From contig NW_006281135.1 in NCBI RefSeq assembly GCF_000203795.2, forward strand, positions 1-13,799: 13,799 bases of DNA, read 5' to 3'. The notes below the pieces were generated by a model. That model was not told the DNA's origin and made no database searches. It saw only the letters and a list, made by a program, of their open reading frames with translations. The position numbers and the translations under genes are program-made. Positions 9,454 through 13,799 of the stretch are shown here, piece by piece. Position 1 is the stretch's first letter. The number at the start of each line of letters is the position of its first letter. Origin of the DNA: Batrachochytrium dendrobatidis JAM81. Its lineage: Eukaryota; Chytridiomycota; Chytridiomycetes; Rhizophydiales.

Positions 9454-9710
9454 TTCTTCCAGTAGGATTATTCATGCCGTAGGTTCTTCATATACCTCTT
9501 CAGGTTTAATTCTATTTCTTGGAGGGAGGGTCATACACCTTACCCGGCTCTAGCTATACCGGAGGTAGATGGCCCTCAGGCCCTCATTCATGCCGTAGGT
9601 TCTTTGGCAGAGGCCCATAACCCCTGGGGTGGTTAGCCATCCACCAGAGGGAGGCTTCTACCTTTAGGGTTTTGTATCCCTCATCTTTTTATGGATCCCA
9701 CAGGTCATTA

Positions 9711-10321
9711 AGTCTATGCCCGGCTATTATTTGGTCTATTACTTTTATTCTATTACACCTCTCCTAATTTTATATTATTACACTATTGACCTACGGGAAT
9801 ATATTAATGAATTGTATTATCTTTATTCTAGTTTAATCAGACCCCCCCCCAAGATTTAAATACTCAATAGAAATTCTCAATTCTCAATTCTATATAGAAA
9901 GTCTATATCCTAAGTTTAGACCTATTGGATTGAAGGGCTAGATGCCCGGCCCCTCACACCTTTGGATTGTCACAATTAGATAATGAATGAAAATAAAAAA
10001 AGTACCGAGTAAAAACATATAATGTAAATCGTGAATTGAAGAATTGGCTTAGGCCCATTTCGCCTATGGCAAGGTTGGGGAAGTATCTGACTGGACCTTA
10101 GGTCTGGACTGAACCTCTCCCCTCCGTCTCACCTTGGTTCACTTTCCATTTTTAGAGGCTTATGGCTAAAATCTTAATATGAATTAAGTATTATGATTAT
10201 CATGAGTTTTTAGATGGAAGGTGATATTTAAGTTAAGACTTGATTCAGTCGGGAAGCTCACTAAATTCCTTCTGGCCTTCTTGATAAAGAATTATCATAG
10301 TGTATTCAGTAGTAAATAACA
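9711..10321. other. AT-rich leader upstream of rns
   Basis: No gene is recognised here. The stretch holds a nine-C run (9842-9850), a short tandem of TTCTCAA (about 9871-9886), isolated GC clusters (CCCGGCCCCTCACACC near 9942; TTTCGCCTATGGC near 10049, the reverse complement of the GCCATAGGCGA motif) and a GACCTTAGGTC palindrome near 10093. From about 10150 the sequence becomes uniformly AT-rich into rns. It may carry the rRNA promoter, but no promoter consensus (for example the yeast ATATAAGTA nonamer) could be assigned. Confidence 0.5.
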
Positions 10322-11438
10322 AAAGAAAATAAATATGTATGATCATAGCTAACAAAGGACACAAATCATTAAGTAACACATGTTAATAAAAAGATATTTA
10401 TATATCTAATATAAGAGGGTGAGAAAAGGATCTTATTACCTTTTAATTAAATAAAGAGAAAGATATGAGATCCATAGGTTTAGGTAAATGATAGAAATAG
10501 AAAGCTATCATGCCCATAATCCTTAACGAAAGTCACAGGATTGCTAAAAAACAATCCCCATAGGCAGCAGTGAAAAATATTGAGCAATGAATTTCTATTT
10601 GACTCAGTTAATGATTTTTATCTATTAGAATGATTTAGATAATTACTAGAAAGGAATCCTCAAGATTTCAAAGATAGTTTATTCTGGAGAATTTCTGTGC
10701 CAGCAGCCGCGGTAAAACAGATAGAATAGTGTAATTGATAATAAATAGGTTTAAAAGTAAATAGATGGTTTCTTATACAACTAGAATCTTTAAGAAATTT
10801 AATGAATAATTGATTTAAAGATGGAATTTTATAAAATCAATTGGAAAAACATGTGATAACATTAAATTATTAATAGATTGACATTAGATTACTAAAGTAT
10901 AGTCAATAAACCAGATTAGATACCTGATTAATCTATACCCTCAATTGAAAGTGAATAACTTTATACCTCCTTAGTATTTTGGCAACATTGAAATGGAATT
11001 GATTTGACGGGTCTTAACAACAGCAGTGGAATATGTGGTTTAATTAGATAATACTCTATACATCTTACCTTGATTCTTAGTATTGCATGGCTATTGTAAG
11101 TTTCTTTAGCAATAATTTAATTGACTAATATAATCCTTTCTTCTGGATTACTTACTTTAAGTACTCATGATCTATATCTAGGGCTATACATTTATTACAT
11201 TGATAAGTTTAATTTAATATTATCCTTATCTTGTTCTGATAATTAACTGTAATTTGTTAATTTGAAGGAGGAATTGCTAGTAATCAATCTTTACTATCGA
11301 TTGATGAATTTTATCTTGAGATTGTACAAATCGCCTGTCAAAACATGATAGAGATCTCGATTTATTCGTTTTCTTGATTAGGTTTAAGTCATAACAAAGT
11401 CGTGCTATCGGAAGCTGGTGCGTTATTTCCTATTAGAT
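10322..11438 (+). rRNA. rns: Mitochondrial small-subunit ribosomal RNA
   Basis: Structural RNA of the organellar small ribosomal subunit, holding the decoding centre. Landmarks in order: TATGATCATAGCT (10338-10350, 5' pseudoknot region), AAGTAACACATG (10371-10382), GGCAGCAGTGAAAAATATTG (10563-10582), intact 530 loop GTGCCAGCAGCCGCGGTAA (10697-10715), AGATTAGATACC (10913-10924), GATTTGACGGGT (11001-11012), GTGGAATATGTGGTTTAATT (11026-11045), GCATGGCTATTGTAAG (about 11085-11100, h34/h35), AGGGCTATACATTTATTACA (11180-11199), GAATTGCTAGTAATC (11271-11285), TTGTACAAATCGCCTGTC (11322-11339) and GTCATAACAAAGTCG (11388-11402), then the h45 hairpin with a GGAA loop (about 11415-11428). At about 1,117 nt it is clearly shorter than bacterial 16S; variable arms are reduced. 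The decoding strand has ACAAATCGCCTGTC where bacteria have ACACACCGCCCGTC. No CCUCC anti-Shine-Dalgarno is seen at the 3' end. Both ends are estimates, within about 15 nt. No intron was noticed. Confidence 0.95.
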
Positions 11439-11453
11439 CTCCTACACACCCCC

Positions 11454-11469
11454 CCACCGAGAAAGGTGG
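11454..11469 (+). other. Hairpin just 3' of rns
   Basis: CCACC (11454-11458) pairs with GGTGG (11465-11469) around GAGAAA, beginning about 16 nt after the estimated rRNA 3' end and preceded by a C run (11449-11455). Its position suggests a 3'-processing or boundary structure, but it may simply be another GC cluster. No U-run follows. Confidence 0.4.
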
Positions 11470-11884
11470 ACCCCTAGATTTGAGTAGTAACCATTTCATC
11501 ACCCGGATCATCTACCTAGGCTAGAATATTATCAATTGACTTTGTTTTTTTGGAGATCCCAAAGGTACCCTTGAAACGCCTACAGTATTAATGACCTTTG
11601 GATCCCCCTCAAAGAGTGAGAGCTCTACCGGAAGCCTCTTGGATAGTACATGAAGGCCTGAGGGCCATCTAGTGGGTGAGATATATCGGGTATCCCATGC
11701 CTCCAAGTCACTACCCATAAAAGAATGAGCTTCGCGCATGGTATTCAGGATCTAGTTGAGCTGAAGGATATCAAACCCCCAAAGGGTAGAGGCCTCCTCC
11801 CGGGTGGATGGTTTACCACTAAAGGGTAATGGGTTGCCCACGAAGAATTTATTATTCCCTGAGGTGAGGGATATCCAACCCCTC
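11470..11884 (-). repeat. Composite repeats in reverse orientation
   Basis: Read on the minus strand, this segment uses the same modules as the array left of rns. The reverse complement of 11650-11673 matches 8092-8115 at 23 of 24 positions (ACTAGATGGCCCTCAGGCCT core). The unit GAGGCCTCTACCCTTTGGGG ... GATATCC (reverse of about 11770-11797) matches the GGAGGCnTCTACCTTnAGGG marker. TAATGACCTTTGGATCCCCC near 11590 resembles ATGACCTTTGGGATCCCCC near 12193. Minus-strand open frames 11521-11739 and part of 11752-12045 cross these repeats and show no domain, so I do not call genes here. Confidence 0.6.
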
Positions 11885-12191
11885 AAGTTGGAAGCCTTCC
11901 TCTGGTGAAGACCTGAAGGCCTTAGGCCACCCACCCAAGTGATTCTGAGCCCAACCCGAAGGCCCTCCTTTGGATCCACCCTGATGAGAGGAGTATAAAC
12001 CCTTGAAGGGTAGAGGCCCCTCCATCCGGTAAATACCTTGCCCATTCCAGGTAGAATAAGCCCCTCTCGAATAATTCCTTATATACTTAAGTAATCAGTG
12101 ATAAGATCCCAAGAATAAATTATCAAGCCGATTCGAAAAGTCGAGTACCCGACCCCTCCAAGTGGAGGACCTCCCGGTTCACCTACGGCAA
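11885..12191 (-). repeat. Inverted duplication, right arm
   Basis: The reverse complement is collinear with 7991-8335: TTGCCGTAGGTGA (from 12191), GGGTACTCGACTTTTCGAATC (split blocks, about 12130-12155), ATTCGAGAGGGGCT (about 12062-12075), GGTATTTACCGGATGG (about 12020-12035), TATACTCC (about 11990-11997), GGTGGATCC (about 11972-11981), GGGCTCA (about 11946-11952) and GTGGGTGGCCTAAGGCCTTC. Next inward, ACCAGAGGAAGGCTTCCAAC ... GGATATCCCTC matches 9640-9690. The arm therefore mirrors the left array, with rns and about 3.5 kb between the best-matching arms. Divergence is substantial, so it is either old or not kept identical by gene conversion. Confidence 0.7.
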
Positions 12192-12257
12192 TCATGACCT
12201 TTGGGATCCCCCTCGGGTTTAAGGATGCTCACCCCAAATGTATAATAACCCGTCATA

Positions 12258-12485
12258 GTGAGCGGGGGGTGCGAAGAACCAAAAACTCATTACCGGGCCC
12301 GGATTTCCAATTTCATTATATTAATTTTTGTTCGCTGGAAGCAAGCTAGTTTGAGCCTTACTCCATTCATAGAGCTTAATAATCGTAGGGCCCAAATCAA
12401 CCTGCTAGGTACAACTATTCGTTGCTATCCAAATGAAATTATTATTAATACCAATCAGCCTAATCTAAATTCATCAGATGAATAG
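12258..12485 (+). CDS. Weak hypothetical ORF, 75 codons
   Basis: Open frame beginning with GTG at 12258 directly after an in-frame stop (TAG, 12255-12257) and ending at TAG before 12486. There is no ATG start near the left end and no clear ribosome-binding sequence. The product would be hydrophilic toward its C-terminus (NNRRAQINLLGTTIRC ... NTNQPNLNSSDE) with one short hydrophobic patch (FIILIFV). I recognise no mitochondrial protein or domain. It is the only frame in the window with AT-rich codons (ATT, AAT, GAA, CGT) over a long run that lies outside the obvious repeats, which is why it is kept. It could be a relic exon or a chance frame; chance is more likely. Confidence 0.15.
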   Translation: MSGGCEEPKTHYRARISNFIILIFVRWKQASLSLTPFIELNNRRAQINLLGTTIRCYPNEIIINTNQPNLNSSDE

Positions 12486-12494
12486 ATCTGTTGC

Positions 12495-12505
12495 GACCTT
12501 CGGTC
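12495..12505 (+). repeat. GACC-TTC-GGTC hairpin
   Basis: GACC (12495-12498) pairs with GGTC (12502-12505) around TTC, just after the stop codon of the weak ORF and at the transition from the inverted GC-cluster zone to the AT-rich repeat zone. It belongs to the CCTTCGG cluster class. Confidence 0.4.
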
Positions 12506-12576
12506 TTTAAGATAGTTAACATTAAGACTGAATAGTTAAATACGATGAGTAATGTCAAATTTGTGTGTGGTTGGAG

Positions 12577-12698
12577 AGTCCTAGCCTATCGGCGACGGAT
12601 TCGGAGATACGAGTGAAGGTTATAAATTGGATGAGGGACGAAATCCAATGAGAAGCTTCAGCTAAAGTATCGAGAACAGTTTAACTGCGATGAGCTTA
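12577..12698 (+). repeat. Structured element, AT-rich copy (A)
   Basis: This block aligns with 13593-13720 through AGTCCTAGCC, CGGCGACGGA, CGGAGAnAC, AGGTT, GAAGCT, GTnTCGAG and GCGATGAGCT in the same order and similar spacing. Differences are largely A/T here against G/C there. It contains a perfect 7-bp stem ATTGGAT (12626-12632) with ATCCAAT (12643-12649) around a 10-nt loop, and a CAGT-TTA-ACTG hairpin just before GCGATGAGCT. TGTGT (about 12564-12568), just before the block, can pair with ATACG (12607-12611) with two G-U pairs, matching the position of a stem in the other copy. This could be an RNA gene, a mobile GC element or a replication or processing site. No known RNA family is recognised. 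Confidence 0.55.
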
Positions 12699-12761
12699 TT
12701 AAATAAATTAAATATTAGAAAGCTAAACATGATGGGCGGGGCTAAAGTTGAGTTTGCTATT

Positions 12762-12774
12762 AGGCCGGAGGCCT
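12762..12774 (+). repeat. Type II array hairpin 1
   Basis: AGGCC-GGA-GGCCT with a 5-bp stem, flanked by TTTGCTATT and TTAGATTATTA, follows the array copy at 12731. Confidence 0.65.
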
Positions 12775-12840
12775 TAGATTATTAAAATAAATTTTAGTTA
12801 GCTTAAACACGATGGGCCCGGCATTAGTTGTGTTGTTATT

Positions 12841-12853
12841 GGGCCGGAGGCCC
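12841..12853 (+). repeat. Type II array hairpin 2
   Basis: GGGCC-GGA-GGCCC with a 5-bp stem. The outer A-T pair of the other copies is replaced by G-C on both sides, a compensatory change consistent with a maintained fold. Confidence 0.65.
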
Positions 12854-13047
12854 TATATTATATTAAATCAGTGTTTAGCCAAATATGTAGAGCCTGGTGT
12901 ACATGATATATTATGATATATCTTAATTAGATATCATTATACTAAATATGATATGTTCAGCATACTAGAAAATAGTTATCAAATTAATATTAGATTAAAT
13001 ATCATAAGGGTTCATATGATGTGTCCAGTATGAATTATATTGTTGTT

Positions 13048-13060
13048 AGGCCTCGGGCCT
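13048..13060 (+). repeat. Type II array hairpin 3
   Basis: AGGCC-TCG-GGCCT, after TTGTTGTT and before TATATTAGATAATTA. The stem is conserved while the loop differs from copies 1 and 2. Confidence 0.65.
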
Positions 13061-13192
13061 TATATTAGATAATTAAATAATCACTAGCTTAAATACGATG
13101 GACCCCGCGTACCATACTTAGTATTACAATTAATATAACAGAATAATGATAAAGCTAAAGATGATGAGCCATGCATTAATCGCTTTGCTGTC

Positions 13193-13205
13193 AGGCCTAT
13201 GGCCT
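13193..13205 (+). repeat. Type II array hairpin 4
   Basis: AGGCC-TAT-GGCCT, after TTTGCTGTC and before TTATATTATA, starting exactly 145 bp after hairpin 3. The stem is unchanged and the loop has changed again. Confidence 0.65.
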
Positions 13206-13319
13206 TTATATTATAAAAGAATTCTAGCTAACTTAAACCGATGGACCCGGCATACCCAAACTTTAGTTAGTAATAATTTATTACCTTTATTATGAGTATG
13301 CTTAAATGACGTGCCCATT

Positions 13320-13332
13320 AGGCCTACGGCCT
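13320..13332 (+). repeat. Type II array hairpin 5
   Basis: AGGCC-TAC-GGCCT follows directly on GTGCCCATT without the TTGTTGTT linker, so this unit carries a short deletion compared with the others. Confidence 0.65.
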
Positions 13333-13569
13333 TATATAATTAATATTATTCTAGCTAGATTAAAGACGATGGACGAGGCATACCAGAAATTGAATTATCT
13401 AATTAGAATAACAGAAATTACTACCAAGCTTGATACGATGTGCTCGGCCTGCTAAATAATAATTATTAAATTAATATAATATTATCATTAGCTAAACACG
13501 ATATGCCCGGCATACCAAAATTTAAGCTATCCTATTATTATTACTTAGAATATAAGTATGCCAAGAATG

Positions 13570-13720
13570 ACGTGTCCGGCTCTTCTCGGGCAAGTCCTAG
13601 CCCAGCGGCGACGGACCCGGAGACACGTGGAGGTTTGTGAATGAGTGAGCGCAGCGAACGAAGAGCGAAGCTCCAACGAAGTGTCGAGGGCGGACACGCA
13701 GTGGACCGCGATGAGCTGTT
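13570..13720 (+). repeat. Structured element, GC-rich copy (B)
   Basis: GC-rich counterpart of 12577-12698. ACGTGTC (13570-13576) pairs perfectly with GACACGT (13622-13628) and encloses AGTCCTAGCCCAGCGGCGAC. The 5' arm is contributed by the last 70-bp array copy, so array and element are joined. Downstream are GAGC-GAA-GCTC (13662-13672) and GCGG ... CCGC around CAC-GCA-GTG (about 13690-13710), followed by GCGATGAGCT as in copy A. The minus-strand open frame 13541-13792 covers it but shows no domain, and frame is not preserved in copy A. Base composition differs sharply from its surroundings. Confidence 0.6.
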
Positions 13721-13799
13721 GAGATGAAGATTTTCATCGAGGGGAGCCGAGATGGGAATATTTATCGAACTCTTATCCATGTCACACAGCATAGGGCTC
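13721..13799. other. Unassigned right edge
   Basis: The stretch after element B includes GATGAAGATTTTCATC (13723-13738), a palindrome GATGAA-GATT-TTCATC with a 6-bp stem, and CGAGATGGGAATATTTATCG. The corresponding part after copy A is AT-rich and does not align. Whatever lies here runs beyond the window. Confidence 0.4.

Larger units (their letters stand above)
8336..9710 (+). repeat. Degenerate composite-repeat array
   Basis: Continuation of the left-arm repeat as diverged units. The most consistent marker is (C)TACCTTGAGGG followed by TTTGGTTnCCCATTA or TTGGCCTCCC, seen near 8371, 8515, 8611 (CTACCTGGAGGG), 8839 and 9658. It alternates with GATCCCGCAGG (near 8229, 8473, 8597; GATCCCACAGG near 9692) and TGCCGTAGG/TGCCATAGG (near 8485, 8731, 8928, 9473, 9592). 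A 45-bp block containing ACCGTTCGGAATCGG is duplicated at 8539-8583 and 8757-8800, and a 28-bp block at 9005-9032 and 9426-9453. I see no gene. The open frames at 8817-9044, 8911-9114 and 9034-9219 overlap on both strands and cross repeat units. Confidence 0.6.
12731..13576 (+). repeat. Tandem array of about 70-bp diverged repeats
   Basis: About 13 copies of an element with consensus near TTAAACACGATGGACCCGGC lie in direct orientation. The GATG-equivalent positions are 12731, 12811, 12886 (weak), 12950, 13018, 13097, 13163, 13240, 13308, 13368, 13437, 13500 and 13569, a mean spacing of about 70 bp. Two types largely alternate. Type I continues CATACC (12950, 13097, 13240, 13368, 13500). Type II continues into GTTAGGCC-nnn-GGCCTTATATTA hairpins (12731, 12811, 13018, 13163, 13308). 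The three central type II copies are exactly 145 bp apart, so the underlying unit is probably a dimer. Linkers are AT-rich. There is no ORF and no CRISPR-like identity between copies. Confidence 0.75.

Noticed and set aside
2246..10300. Possible LSU rRNA or tRNA genes in the spacer
   Set aside because: I looked for the sarcin-ricin and peptidyl-transferase signatures and for T-arm/anticodon-arm combinations on both strands and found none that fit. Divergent or fragmented genes cannot be excluded by eye.
11752..12045. 97-codon minus-strand open frame
   Set aside because: It lies entirely within the reverse-oriented composite repeats. Its repeated phrases reflect the DNA repeat, and the matching left-arm copy does not keep the frame.
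12731..13576. CRISPR-like array
   Set aside because: Repeats are strongly diverged, the linkers share conserved AT-rich and hairpin sequence, there are no cas genes, and the context is organellar.
13541..13792. 83-codon minus-strand open frame
   Set aside because: It covers structured element B, whose AT-rich homologue at 12577-12698 does not preserve the frame; no domain is seen.

Overview
The window is an organellar, most likely mitochondrial, segment with one firmly identifiable gene: a compact, AT-rich small-subunit ribosomal RNA (rns) on the + strand at about 10322-11438. Its universal blocks occur in the right order: the 5' GATCATAGCT block, GGCAGCAGTGAAAAATATTG, an intact 530 loop, AGATTAGATACC, GATTTGACGGG, GTGGAATATGTGGTTTAATT, GAATTGCTAGTAATC, the decoding-site strand and the h45 GGAA hairpin. 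At about 1.1 kb it is much shorter than the bacterial RNA (about 1.5 kb). The small AT-rich rRNA, long gene-free spacer and GC-rich palindromic clusters in an AT-rich background suggest a fungal mitochondrion. An early-diverging (chytrid-like) fungus or a GC-cluster-rich yeast would fit, but the exact lineage cannot be settled from this sequence.

Layout: 1-2245 is very AT-rich and gene-free, with short tandem repeats. 2246-9710 is a mosaic of AT-rich DNA and GC-rich clusters with many hairpins (motifs such as CCTTCGGG, GGCCCTCAGGCC, GATCCCGCAGG, TGCCGTAGGCGATTCG). Its last part (about 7990-9710) is an organised array of diverged composite repeats. 9711-10321 is a more AT-rich leader before rns. 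11440-12195 carries the same composite repeats in reverse orientation. 12258-12485 is a weak ORF. 12530-13799 is a separate repeat system: about 13 diverged copies of a GATG/CCCGGC element spaced about 70 bp apart, alternating between two types, and enclosed by two copies of a folded element of about 125 bp, one AT-rich and one GC-rich.

No protein-coding gene, tRNA, LSU rRNA or intron core could be supported. The open frames of 60-110 codons are what chance allows in the GC-richer mosaic, and several lie wholly inside repeats. The main unexplained structures are the large inverted duplication around rns and the two-type 70/145-bp repeat array downstream with its enclosing structured elements.
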